From contig CAWEBB010000022.1 of NCBI GenBank assembly GCA_963807085.1, forward strand, positions 62,001-126,000: 64,000 bases of DNA, in the 5' to 3' direction. This document shows positions 45,623-54,300 of this stretch, piece by piece; the first letter of the stretch is position 1; the number at the start of each line of letters is the position of its first letter. This stretch comes from JACKII01 sp963807085. GTDB taxonomy: Bacteria > Pseudomonadota > Alphaproteobacteria > Bin95. Under the pieces are notes generated by a model. It made no database searches and was not told the DNA's origin. It was given only the letters and a program-made list of their open reading frames with translations. Made by a program: the position numbers and the translations under genes.

Positions 45623-46555
45623 TTACTTGCCGCCTGTCATCACGCACAGGATCTCGAACAGCAGGTTTGCCGCCAGATGCGCAGTATTGCCGGTCTGATC
45701 GAAGGGCGGTGAGACTTCCACCAGGTCGGCGCCGGCAATGTTCAGGCCACAGAGCCCCCGGACCAGCATCAGCGCCTCCAGCGAGGTGAGGCCGCCGACC
45801 TCCGGCGTGCCGGTGCCAGGTGCAAAGGCCGGGTCGATGCTGTCAATATCGAAGGTCAGATAGCAGGGGCCGTCGCCCGCGACCCGCCGCATCTCCGCAA
45901 TCGTGGCTTTGATGCCTAGCTCATACACCTCCTCGATCAACATAACCCGCATGCCGCTGTCATAGCTGAATTGCCAGTAATCGTGCGAGGCGGTGGTGCC
46001 GCGGATACCGACCTGAACGGTGCGTTTGGGGTCGATCAACCCTTCTTCCACGGCCCGGCTGAACGGTGCGCCATGATGAAACCGCGAACCCATGTTGGCG
46101 TCGCCGGTATCGCAATGGGCATCGATATGCACCAGGGCCAGTGGCTGGCCGTTGTCGGCAAGCGCCCGGAGGATGGGCAGCGACATCGAATGGTCTCCGC
46201 CGACGCCCACTACGCGAATGCCAGCGGCTTTCCAGCCGCGGAACGCCCGTTCAATGTCAGCGTGCGCGTCTTCGAGATTGTAGATGTGCTCAAACGGGAC
46301 GTCGCCCCCGTCGACAATGGCGGCGGCCGCAAACGGCGCGGCGCCGGTCGCCTGGTTCACCTTGCGGATCAGCGAGGATTGGTTGCGCACCTCCCGTGGC
46401 CCGTGGCGAGCGCCGGGCCGATTGGTGACGCCACCATCGTAGGGCACGCCCACCATGGCGATATCCGCCTTCATTCCCGGCTCGTAGAGCGGCAAGCGCA
46501 TGAAGGTCGGAATGCCCATGTAGCGGGGCGGGTTGATCGGGATAGGCGTTGGCAT
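45623..46555 (-). CDS. speB: Agmatinase
   Basis: A 310-residue ureohydrolase that cuts agmatine to putrescine and urea using two Mn ions. All metal motifs are intact: GVGGDHSMS, VHIDAHCDTGD and FDIDSIDPAFAPGTGTPE. The opening YMGIPTFMRLP and GVPYDGGVTNRPGARHGPREVR are typical of agmatinase and related guanidino-acid hydrolases; the exact guanidino substrate is not certain. It converges on rho. The histidine kinase gene ends at 46580, just upstream of the start at 46555, on the same strand. Confidence 0.9.
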   Translation of the reverse strand: MPTPIPINPPRYMGIPTFMRLPLYEPGMKADIAMVGVPYDGGVTNRPGARHGPREVRNQSSLIRKVNQATGAAPFAAAAIVDGGDVPFEHIYNLEDAHADIERAFRGWKAAGIRVVGVGGDHSMSLPILRALADNGQPLALVHIDAHCDTGDANMGSRFHHGAPFSRAVEEGLIDPKRTVQVGIRGTTASHDYWQFSYDSGMRVMLIEEVYELGIKATIAEMRRVAGDGPCYLTFDIDSIDPAFAPGTGTPEVGGLTSLEALMLVRGLCGLNIAGADLVEVSPPFDQTGNTAHLAANLLFEILCVMTGGK

Positions 46556-46579
46556 GGGGCGGATCCGAAACAGTGAAAC

Positions 46580-49270
46580 CTATCCCGATGGTGCGGCAGC
46601 TCGATAGCCGTGCGCAAGCCAGTGCCTTACCTTTTTCAACAGCAAGGCCCGGTCGACCGGTTTGCTGATATAGTCGTCCATTCCGGCCGCGAGGCACCTC
46701 TCCCTGTCCTCGGGGAATGCATGGGCGGTCATCCCGATGATCGGCACAGCGGCGGCGTCGGATTCAAGCTGCCTGATCCGCCGGGTAGCCTCCAGCCCGT
46801 CCATTTCCGGCATCTGCACATCCATCAGGATCAGGTCATAGGGCTGGTTGCGCAGCCGTGCCAACGCTGCGGAACCGTCCGTCGCGATCTCGATCTCATA
46901 TTCCTGCGTCATGCCCAGCATCGCCAGCGTGACGGTCTGGTTGACATGGTTGTCCTCAACCAAAAGCAGGCGGCGCGGCATCGCCGAGGGCGGGAGCGAC
47001 ATCGCTTCCCCGATACGCCCGTTGGCCGGAGGGCCATCATGACCAGCCGGTCGCGCCGGGTCGGCATGATGCAGCGCAATGACCTTTGCGCCCTTCGGTA
47101 CAATGGCTGCCGTTTCGCTCGCGAGTTGATCTTCGCGACGCAAAAACCGGCGGAGCTCCCGATCGGTCGCGGGAACGGGCAGATGCGTCCACCCGTTCAT
47201 GGCGCGTCGCACGTTTGGTTCCGATACCAGGGCGAGAGGCGCAAGAACGCCCATGGACGTGGCGCCATTCTCGCTCAATTCCGAGCCCAGATCCGCGAGA
47301 CCTTCCCACGAGGCCGCGTCCCAACTGAGTATCACCGTAATGGCCGAATCCGCGCCTTTCGCCTTGATCTCCGCCAGCGCTCTTCTGGCGGCAGCAGGGG
47401 AGTCCACAATGCGCGCATGTTCGCAGACCTCCGGCAGCCAATCCCGAAACCAGGCCTGCAGGAACGGGTTGGCCGAGACGACGATCGCCGCCGTGGCCGT
47501 TGGCTTCTGAGGGCGTGAATAGCGGTTCGCGCCACTCATTCCACCGCGTGCGAGGGGCGCGAGCGGCACCTGGAAGGAGAAGCGGCTGCCTCGTCCAACC
47601 ATGCTCTCCACACTGATGGTCCCATCCATCAACTCCACCAATTGGCGGCAGATGGCGAGACCCAGTCCCGTGCCGCCGAACTCGCGCGTCGTGGCCGGGT
47701 CGGCCTGGCTAAACCGGCGGAACAGTTGATTTTGCGCTTCTGCGGAGATACCGATGCCGGTGTCCTCGACGCTGAACTTCAGCATCCATCGGTCGGGACG
47801 TTTTCCATCCGGCAAAGTTTCGGCCGACACCGACAGATGCACGCCGCCTTCGCGGGTAAATTTGATCCCGTTTCCGATCAGATTGTAGAGGATCTGGCGC
47901 AAGCGGTTAGCATCGCCCAGCCATTGCGGCGGGACCTGGTCGCCGGTGGTGACAACGAGCGCCAATCCGTCATTCGATGCCGCCGGGCCGAGCGGGTCCA
48001 GCACGCTGTCGATCAACTCTTGCAGATCGAAGGGTTTTTCCTCGATTTCCAGTCGCCCCGCTTCGATCTTGGAATAGTCGAGGACGTCGTTGATGATCGT
48101 CATCAACGCTTCGCCGGACCGCTGCAGGATATCCAAATAGTGTTTTTGCTGCTCGCTGAGGGCGGTTTCGGCCAGCAAGTGGGTCATGCCGAGCACGCCG
48201 TTCAAGGGTGTCCGGATTTCATGGCTCACCGTTGCGAGGAAATCGGATTTGGCACGGCTCGCCTGTTCCGCCTGCTCCTGCGCCTGGCGAAGGGCTGTGA
48301 TGTCGGTTGCGATGGTTACGGTGGCGCCATCGGATGTCCGCCGTTCCTGAATTAACAGACTTGTCGTGCCGTCCAGCGTCACCTCGGTGGAACCATTGGC
48401 GCGGCGATGCAGGGTCAGCCGCTCGCGCACCCAGGTTTCGCGGTCGGATCCGGCTGGCACGGCGCCTGTTTTCGCTTTGTGGCGGAGCAACGCTTCGAAG
48501 CTCATGCCGGCGCGGATTTTGTCGGCGATCTTGGTGTTCATCGCCACAAATTTGTCGTTAAACAGGGTTAAACGGTCGTTGCTATCCCAAAGGGAAACCG
48601 CAGAGTCCATTGTCTGAATGGCATCCAAAAAGCGCGTTCTGGTTCTCTTCAGCGCCTTTTCCGCCGCTTCCCGTCGCAATTGCTGGCGTTTCTCCTGGTC
48701 GATATTGCAGGCAACGCCGCGATAACCCAGAAATCGCCCGTCGCGGCCGAAACGGGGTTTTCCGGAGGTGCGCATCCAGGCATTGCCGGCGGGTGCGTAT
48801 CGATATTCGAACCCGTCGATAGGCAGGCGGGCCGCCTCACGCCGCTCCATTTCCTTCAGAATTTCATCGCCATAGCTGGTTGCGGCCAGTTCGCGTCGGG
48901 TCTTGCCATAGTTCGCTTCCGGAGAAACCCCGGCCAGTTTCTCGATGCTGTCGGACATGAACGTGAAACGGCCTTCGGTGTCTGTTTCCCAGAGCCACCC
49001 ATTTGTCGTCATCGCGAAATCGCGCATGCGGCTTTCCGATTCGCGATACTGGGCCTCCAGATCGTCGCGGGCCCCCATCATGTTGAAATGGTCGCTTCGT
49101 GCTGCGCGCACCCAACCAAGGCCTGCCAGGATAGCCAGAGCGAGCGCGAAGGTTGCCGCCGGGATCAACCAGAGAGTAGCGGGGCCTTGATTGCACCATG
49201 CAGCGACAGCCAGGCCACTCGCGATTGCGATGGCAATGGCAGTGGCAGTGGCGCGCGAAAGATGCATCAT
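46580..49270 (-). CDS. Hybrid sensor histidine kinase/response regulator
   Basis: An 896-residue membrane-bound hybrid kinase. Two N-terminal transmembrane helices (about 8-25 and 31-54) are followed by a PAS domain (about 75-195) and a second PAS-like domain (about 205-330). The HisKA dimerisation domain has phospho-acceptor His350 in VSHEIRTPLNG. The ATPase domain has NLIGNGIKFT, EDTGIGI and GGTGLGLAICRQL. A degenerate receiver-like segment (about 594-705) and a full C-terminal receiver with its Asp in LILMDVQMPEMDG come last. There is no output domain, so the signal must pass to an Hpt protein or another regulator. The stimulus is unknown. Confidence 0.93.
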   Translation of the reverse strand: MMHLSRATATAIAIAIASGLAVAAWCNQGPATLWLIPAATFALALAILAGLGWVRAARSDHFNMMGARDDLEAQYRESESRMRDFAMTTNGWLWETDTEGRFTFMSDSIEKLAGVSPEANYGKTRRELAATSYGDEILKEMERREAARLPIDGFEYRYAPAGNAWMRTSGKPRFGRDGRFLGYRGVACNIDQEKRQQLRREAAEKALKRTRTRFLDAIQTMDSAVSLWDSNDRLTLFNDKFVAMNTKIADKIRAGMSFEALLRHKAKTGAVPAGSDRETWVRERLTLHRRANGSTEVTLDGTTSLLIQERRTSDGATVTIATDITALRQAQEQAEQASRAKSDFLATVSHEIRTPLNGVLGMTHLLAETALSEQQKHYLDILQRSGEALMTIINDVLDYSKIEAGRLEIEEKPFDLQELIDSVLDPLGPAASNDGLALVVTTGDQVPPQWLGDANRLRQILYNLIGNGIKFTREGGVHLSVSAETLPDGKRPDRWMLKFSVEDTGIGISAEAQNQLFRRFSQADPATTREFGGTGLGLAICRQLVELMDGTISVESMVGRGSRFSFQVPLAPLARGGMSGANRYSRPQKPTATAAIVVSANPFLQAWFRDWLPEVCEHARIVDSPAAARRALAEIKAKGADSAITVILSWDAASWEGLADLGSELSENGATSMGVLAPLALVSEPNVRRAMNGWTHLPVPATDRELRRFLRREDQLASETAAIVPKGAKVIALHHADPARPAGHDGPPANGRIGEAMSLPPSAMPRRLLLVEDNHVNQTVTLAMLGMTQEYEIEIATDGSAALARLRNQPYDLILMDVQMPEMDGLEATRRIRQLESDAAAVPIIGMTAHAFPEDRERCLAAGMDDYISKPVDRALLLKKVRHWLAHGYRAAAPSG

Positions 49271-49837
49271 TCTTTTCAGATCCCGAAACCAGGATCCCGT
49301 CCCGTGAAGTTACCACTTGTATGGCGCAAAGGCCTGCGGCTTAGGAGCAGTGGTATACCCGTTTTCCTCTTAATCGCCCCCTAATTGTATAAATTAATAT
49401 CTATGAATATAACGCCTTGTTCCCCCGATGCAGGGCGGACATCGACCAAGCGAGGGCGACTGCAATGCATATCGGTTAGAACCAGAGTTCCACTGACGTT
49501 GGAGAATACCTTCGGTATCAACTCTTGGCTCTTGGCCCGCCCCCCGCATCCGTCGACAAATTCAGGATGAAGCCGGAGCGACGGAAAGATCGCTTCGTCA
49601 AGGCGTAGACGTCGCTTCCTTCCTTCCTGCGCTAAACGGCAGGGAGGAAAACAGCCAGCCCAGATCGACCAGAACCCGCGCTAAAAGGCGGATTTTCACC
49701 GTCCGGAGCGGGTAAACCGGCGGAAGTTGGAAAGTCAGCACCAATTAGCCTTAAAAAGGGGCCGTCGCGGCGATTCAGCCGATCGGGCGATACTGCAGGT
49801 ATGCTCATGCGGTAGCCGCAATAGCGCTATGTCGACT
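49271..49837. other. Intergenic region with RNA-like structure
   Basis: A gap of 567 bp between the kinase start and the restored recX stop, with no credible gene. An AT-rich patch (about 49385-49420) probably holds the kinase promoter. From about 49560 it looks structured: an 11-bp hairpin (49620-49630 with 49639-49649, 8-nt loop), a CCCGC/GCGGG stem (49675-49679 with 49708-49712), and a 12-nt motif GCGCTAAAnGGC present twice (49629-49640 and 49678-49689). It does not match tmRNA, RNase P, 6S or rRNA as I know them. Confidence 0.4.
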
Positions 49838-50345
49838 CTAGTCGCGACAATCGCCTGCACGGTCCATTATCGACATTGCCACGTTGTAACCAAAACCGGC
49901 GCGGCAGAGCGCAGCCAAGTCTTTCTGACGCTGTTCCGGCGTGCAATCGCGCTCGCGATAAGGCCCGAGGCGGCGGCGGCGTGCATACCGTTCGGCTGCC
50001 GCCTGCTCATCCTGTTCGGAGCTGGCGGCTTTTCGTGATCAAGTCAACGATTGCGGACGGCACGCCTTTTGCCGCCAATTTTGCCCGGATTGCTCTTGCT
50101 GACGTCCCGCGCGCCTGCAGGGTGCGCAACTGCGCCCGGGCGTAGGTGTCGTCATTCACCGCGCCGATCTCTTCCAATCGCTTGATGATGGCGCTTATTT
50201 CAGCCTCTGCAAGTGCAGGGTCCGGGTCTTCCTCACCATTCCGGTAAGCCGCACGGCGCAGCTTGCGCCAAAGCACGCGGCGCAGATTTTCTTTGCTCGT
50301 TGCGTAACGGGCCGAATAGGCTAAAGCTGCTTGATAGAGGTCCAT
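49838..50345 (-). CDS. recX: Regulatory protein RecX, frame broken by a 1-nt insertion
   Basis: A RecA-modulating protein. The N-terminal part (YQAALAYSARYATSKENLRRVLWRK to AIRAKLAAKGVPSAIVDLITK) stops early at 50007. Dropping one base of the TTTT at 50030-50033 (plus strand) lets it continue as LITKAASSEQDEQAAAERYARRRRLGPYR and then DLAALCRAGFGYNVAMSIMD to a TAG at 49838, which is the normal RecX C-terminus. The restored length is 168 residues. As written the gene would lose its third helical repeat. ATG 50345 is the likely start. It is divergent from argD. Confidence 0.82.
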
Positions 50346-50377
50346 ATTTCAAATCTTAGCAACAATCGCAGGAATTG

Positions 50378-50406
50378 TTGACACGGACCTTTCGACCCTG
50401 GATATT
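50378..50406 (+). promoter_or_regulatory. Promoter of argD-argF
   Basis: A perfect TTGACA (50378-50383) is followed after 17 bp by GATATT (50401-50406, four of six matches to TATAAT). Transcription would start near 50413, giving a leader of about 37 nt before the GTG of argD. Confidence 0.6.
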
Positions 50407-50449
50407 CCCCGCTTTCTTCAACCTGACCCAAGCTACGGAGTAATACCCC

Positions 50450-51625
50450 GTGTCCCAGGCATTGATGCCCACCTACGGCGAACGCACGCACTCCTTTGTG
50501 CGGGGCGAAGGGGCTTACCTCTTCGACGCCAGCGGGCGACGATTTCTGGATTTCGGCGCCGGGATCGCCGTGACGTCTATCGGCCATTCCAACCCGCATA
50601 TGGTCAAGGCGCTTCAGGATCAGGTGGCCGAGTTGCTGCATACCTCGAACCTGTATTTGATCCCAAACCAGGCAAAAGCGGCCGACCGGCTCTGCGCTAA
50701 CTCGTTCGCGGACCTGGTGTTTTTCGGCAATTCGGGCGCGGAAGCGAACGAAGGTCTGATCAAGCTGGTACGCAAATATCACGCGTATCACGGCCATCCG
50801 GAGAAGTATCGGATCATCAGCATCGAAGGCGCCTTTCATGGCCGCACGCTCGCGACACTGGCGGCGGGCGGGAACAAGAAGCATCTGGAGGGGTTTGGCC
50901 CGGTGGTCGAGGGCTTCGACCAAGTGCCCTTTGGCAACATGAACGCGCTGCGCAACGCCATTACGCCCGAAACGGCGGGTGTATTGTTGGAGCCGGTGCA
51001 GGGGGAAAGCGGCATTCGGCCGATGGACCTGGAATATCTGCGCGAAGTCCGCAAGGCCTGCGACGAATTCGGCATTCTGATGGGGCTGGATGAAGTGCAG
51101 TGCGGGATGGGCCGGACCGGCAAACTGTTTGCCCACCAGTGGGCCGGCATCGAACCGGACGTCATGGCGCTCGCCAAAGGCCTTGGCGGCGGCGTGCCGG
51201 TTGGCGCGGTGCTGGCGACCAGAGAGGCCGCAGTCGGCATGGTGGCGGGCACGCATGGCTCGACCTATGGGGGCAATCCGCTCTCGACCGCCGCGGTAAA
51301 CGCCGTGCTGGACGTGGTTTTGGAAGACGGATTTCTCGACCATGTGAAAGAAACCGGCGATTACCTGCGCAGCGAGGCCGAGAAGCTGGTCAAGAAATAT
51401 CCGAATGTCTTCAGATCCGTGCGAGGCGCCGGTCTGATGCTCGGCATCGTCGCCGGTCCGCCAAATGGAGAAGTGGTCGCAGAAGCCATGAAGCACGGGC
51501 TTCTCACCGTGCCCGCGGGCGACAACGTTATCCGTCTGATCCCGCCGCTTACCATCGGGCGCGCCGAGGCGGATGAGGCTATCGCAATTCTGGACAAGAC
51601 AGCGTCAGAAATGACGTCCGCATAG
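50450..51625 (+). CDS. argD: Acetylornithine/aspartate aminotransferase family protein
   Basis: A 391-residue class III PLP aminotransferase for N-acetylornithine in arginine synthesis. GNSGAEANEGLIKLVRKYH and GAFHGRTLATLAAGGNKK are the cofactor-phosphate regions. The Asp binding the pyridine N is in LMGLDEVQCGMGRTG, and the PLP Lys is in ALAKGLGGGVPVGA. GTG 50450 starts a normal N-terminus (SQALMPTYGERTHSFVRGEGAYLFD). ArgF follows 7 nt later, which settles argD over other class III transaminases. Confidence 0.94.
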   Translation: MSQALMPTYGERTHSFVRGEGAYLFDASGRRFLDFGAGIAVTSIGHSNPHMVKALQDQVAELLHTSNLYLIPNQAKAADRLCANSFADLVFFGNSGAEANEGLIKLVRKYHAYHGHPEKYRIISIEGAFHGRTLATLAAGGNKKHLEGFGPVVEGFDQVPFGNMNALRNAITPETAGVLLEPVQGESGIRPMDLEYLREVRKACDEFGILMGLDEVQCGMGRTGKLFAHQWAGIEPDVMALAKGLGGGVPVGAVLATREAAVGMVAGTHGSTYGGNPLSTAAVNAVLDVVLEDGFLDHVKETGDYLRSEAEKLVKKYPNVFRSVRGAGLMLGIVAGPPNGEVVAEAMKHGLLTVPAGDNVIRLIPPLTIGRAEADEAIAILDKTASEMTSA

Positions 51626-51632
51626 CCTCTGC

Positions 51633-52553
51633 ATGAGTGAAACGAAACACTTCCTCGACCTCGCCGATTTGCCGGCAGAGGTTCTGCGCTCTATTTTGAC
51701 CCGCAGCGTTGAAATGAAACGCGGCAATGGTGCGGCGGAGAGGCCGCTGGCCGATAGGATGCTGGCGGGCAAGACGCTCGCCATGATCTTCGAAAAGCCC
51801 TCGACGCGCACCCGCGTGTCATTCGAGGTCGGCATGCGGCAGCTCGGCGGGAACGCGGTGGTGCTGGAGCCGGACTCGATGCAACTCGGCCGTGGCGAAA
51901 CCATCGCGGATACGGCCCGGGTGCTTTCGCGCTATGTGGATGCCATCATGATCCGCACCAACGATCATCAGAAGCTGCTGGAACTGGCGAGAAATGCCTC
52001 GATCCCGGTCATCAACGGCCTGACCGACTTTTCCCATCCCTGCCAGGTCATGGCGGATGTCATGACCTTTGAGGAGCATCGCGGCCCCATCAGGGACCGC
52101 AAGATTGCCTGGAGCGGCGACGGCAACAATGTGTTGAACTCCTGGGTGCATGCGGCGGCGAAGCTGGAATTCATCCTCAGCGTGGCGACGCCGGAGCCGC
52201 TGCGCCCATGCGACCGCATCGAAGAATGGGCCGCCGCCAACAATGTGCGCTGGAACGCCGGCAGCGATCCGGAACAGGCGGTCGCGGATGCCGATGCCGT
52301 CGTCACGGATGTCTGGGTGTCCATGCATGACAAAAATGCGAAGCAGCGGCATAACATGCTGAAACCTTTCCAGGTGAATGGCCGTTTGATGGCAAAAGCG
52401 GCGAAGGATGCCATATTCATGCATTGCCTGCCGGCACATCGGGGCGACGAAGTTACGGGCGATGTGATCGACGGGCCGCAATCGGTGGTGTTTGACGAGG
52501 CGGAAAACCGCCTGCACGTGCAAAAGGGGATCCTGGCCTGGTGCCTGGGCTAG
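51633..52553 (+). CDS. argF: Ornithine carbamoyltransferase
   Basis: A 306-residue enzyme forming citrulline from ornithine and carbamoyl phosphate. The carbamoyl-phosphate site is FEKPSTRTRVSFEVGM, with FSHPCQVMADV; ornithine is bound by the segment near VWVSMHD, and HCLPAHRGDEVT carries the HCLP loop. It is the second gene of the arg pair, 7 nt after argD. Confidence 0.96.
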   Translation: MSETKHFLDLADLPAEVLRSILTRSVEMKRGNGAAERPLADRMLAGKTLAMIFEKPSTRTRVSFEVGMRQLGGNAVVLEPDSMQLGRGETIADTARVLSRYVDAIMIRTNDHQKLLELARNASIPVINGLTDFSHPCQVMADVMTFEEHRGPIRDRKIAWSGDGNNVLNSWVHAAAKLEFILSVATPEPLRPCDRIEEWAAANNVRWNAGSDPEQAVADADAVVTDVWVSMHDKNAKQRHNMLKPFQVNGRLMAKAAKDAIFMHCLPAHRGDEVTGDVIDGPQSVVFDEAENRLHVQKGILAWCLG

Positions 52554-52616
52554 TGGCTTCGTAATTTTCCGCCCCATCCCCGATCCCGACGATACTGCCA
52601 TGCGAGGAGCATTCGC

Positions 52617-53540
52617 ATGATGATGCTGAGCGACGACTTTGTGCTGCCGTTCGAGATCGAGCGCACGGGCTTGCGGGGCCGGTTGGTCCGGCTTGGCCCG
52701 GCGCTCGACCTGGTGCTGAAACGGCATGACTACCCGCCTATTGTCTCTCAATTGCTGGGAGAGGCTCTGGTTCTGGCCTGTTGCCTGTCTTCGACGCTGA
52801 AATTCGAGGACGGTGTTTTCACTTTGCAGGCGCGTGGCGCCGGTGGGCCCGTCCGCACCCTGGTGGCTGACATCACCAGCGAGGGCGAGTTTCGCGGCTA
52901 TGTCGGCTTTGACGCCGACAAGCTGGATGCGGAGGAGCAGCACATGTCCGCCGCCAAGCTGTTCGGGGGCGGGCATGTCGCGTTCACGGTCGATCAGGGC
53001 GAAGATTTCGAGCGCTATCAGGGCATTGTCGAACTGCGCGGCGAGAGCCTGTCGGATTCCGTGCACCACTATTTCCGCCAGTCGGAGCAGATCGCAACCG
53101 CCCTAAAAACCGCCTGCGGGCAGGATACCCATGGACACTGGCGCGGTAGGGCGGTGATGGTGCAAAAGCTGCCCGACGAGGTGGTCTTGCGGGCGCCGCC
53201 GGAAGACGTGGCCGACATGATGGAGACCGACGAGGGGTACCGGACGGCGGCGATCCTGCTTGGGTCCGCCACCCAGGCAGAGATGATGGATCCCGATATT
53301 TCCGCCGAGGAACTGCTGTTGCGCCTGTTTCATGAAGATGGCGTGCGGGTCTATGACAAACGGCCGGTCCATTCCGGCTGCCGCTGCAAGCTCGACCGGG
53401 TAGAGAATGTGCTGCGCCAGTTCGGCCGAGACCGGGTGGATGAGTTCAAGGTCGATGGAGTGGTGACCGTTACGTGCGAATTCTGTACGAAGGAACGGGT
53501 ATTCGATGATGCCGCGCTGGACTCGCTTTATGCCGAGTAG
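52617..53540 (+). CDS. hslO: Redox-regulated chaperone Hsp33
   Basis: A 307-residue chaperone switched on by oxidation in the cytoplasm. The four zinc cysteines near the C-terminus are in HSGCRCKLDRVEN and VTCEFCTKERVF (CxC and CxxC). The N-terminal domain includes the LGEALVLACCLSSTLKFEDGVFTLQARG segment. AGGAG precedes the ATG; three consecutive in-frame ATG/ATG-near codons make the exact start uncertain by one or two residues. The end overlaps the lipoprotein gene. Confidence 0.94.
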   Translation: MMMLSDDFVLPFEIERTGLRGRLVRLGPALDLVLKRHDYPPIVSQLLGEALVLACCLSSTLKFEDGVFTLQARGAGGPVRTLVADITSEGEFRGYVGFDADKLDAEEQHMSAAKLFGGGHVAFTVDQGEDFERYQGIVELRGESLSDSVHHYFRQSEQIATALKTACGQDTHGHWRGRAVMVQKLPDEVVLRAPPEDVADMMETDEGYRTAAILLGSATQAEMMDPDISAEELLLRLFHEDGVRVYDKRPVHSGCRCKLDRVENVLRQFGRDRVDEFKVDGVVTVTCEFCTKERVFDDAALDSLYAE

Positions 53541-54132
53541 CCTGCAGCGCCGCCGGGTACTGTTCGCCGCGCTGGCAGCGGCGGTACTGGCCGCGGTTGG
53601 CGGCTGCGCGACCGATGCGCAGACCCCGCCGCCGATCCCCGAAATCCGGTTTCTGTCGGAGCCGCCCATCCGCCTGAAGGCGTCGGCGATCGATATCGTC
53701 GACGACACGCTCTCCGCGACGAGCGCACTGGAATGGGGCAATATCTTTCGGACCTTGCCCCGCGCCGCCATGCGCAACTGGGCCCGCGACCGGCTGGTCG
53801 CCGATCCTTTGGCGACGGAGACCGCTCTCTTTCGGATCACGGAGGCGGCCATCGAATATAGTGCCGGCGACAAGGTCAAAGGCGTGTTCAAGCCCGACCG
53901 CCGCGAAAAATTCCTGATTCGGGTGGCGGCCAACCTGGATATCCGGCGCGCTGATGGCAGTTTGGCCAAAACCATCTCCGGCAAGGCGTGGGGTGCGGAG
54001 AGCATTCTGGTCGACGAAGAGCCCGCTGCCCGCAAGCTGGCCATCGACGGGCTGGTGCGGCGGGTGATGGCAGACTTCGACAGGGAAATGACAGCATCGA
54101 TCCGCGCCAATATGGCCGATCTGACGCGCTGA
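53530..54132 (+). CDS. Putative lipoprotein of unknown function
   Basis: A 200-residue protein with a lipoprotein signal: a basic start with LQRRRV, a hydrophobic core FAALAAAVLAAV and the lipobox VGGC. The mature part has no domain I recognise; the wording WGNIFRTLPRAAMRNWARDRLVA and AIDGLVRRVMADFDREMTASI is that of a family of conserved alphaproteobacterial lipoproteins. ATG 53530 overlaps the hslO stop; ATG 53506 would add eight residues. It is probably membrane-anchored in the periplasm. Confidence 0.75.
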   Translation: MPSSLQRRRVLFAALAAAVLAAVGGCATDAQTPPPIPEIRFLSEPPIRLKASAIDIVDDTLSATSALEWGNIFRTLPRAAMRNWARDRLVADPLATETALFRITEAAIEYSAGDKVKGVFKPDRREKFLIRVAANLDIRRADGSLAKTISGKAWGAESILVDEEPAARKLAIDGLVRRVMADFDREMTASIRANMADLTR

Positions 54133-54177
54133 GCCGCGACGCCCCTTTCGCCGGGCGCAGCAATCGCTATATTGAGT

Positions 54178-54271
54178 GGTGACTGGCGACGGGCGAACCC
54201 CTCGCCAACCCGGTCAGGTCCGGAAGGAAGCAGCCGTAACGAGTTTCGGTTTGGGTCGTTCGCCAGTCACC
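54178..54271 (+). ncRNA. ffs: Signal recognition particle RNA, small bacterial type (4.5S)
   Basis: The invariant SRP core GGTCAGGTCCGGAAGGAAGC is present at 54212-54231 with its GGAA tetraloop. The ends pair over 12 bp (GGTGACTGGCGA with TCGCCAGTCACC), closing a single long hairpin of about 94 nt. A TATATT at 54168-54173 is well placed as the -10 element for a start near 54178-54180. Location directly before dnaX is the classic bacterial arrangement. Confidence 0.95.
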
Positions 54272-54300
54272 TTATCCCCTCTCCCCACCGATGGTGCCGG

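Noticed and set aside
49400..49760. tmRNA, RNase P RNA or an rRNA fragment
   Set aside because: Short phrases resembling rRNA (AACAGCCAGCCCAGATC) do not extend, and the conserved cores of tmRNA and RNase P are absent.
49727..50038. A plus-strand open frame in the recX downstream region
   Set aside because: It is antisense to the restored recX C-terminus, which has clear RecX wording.
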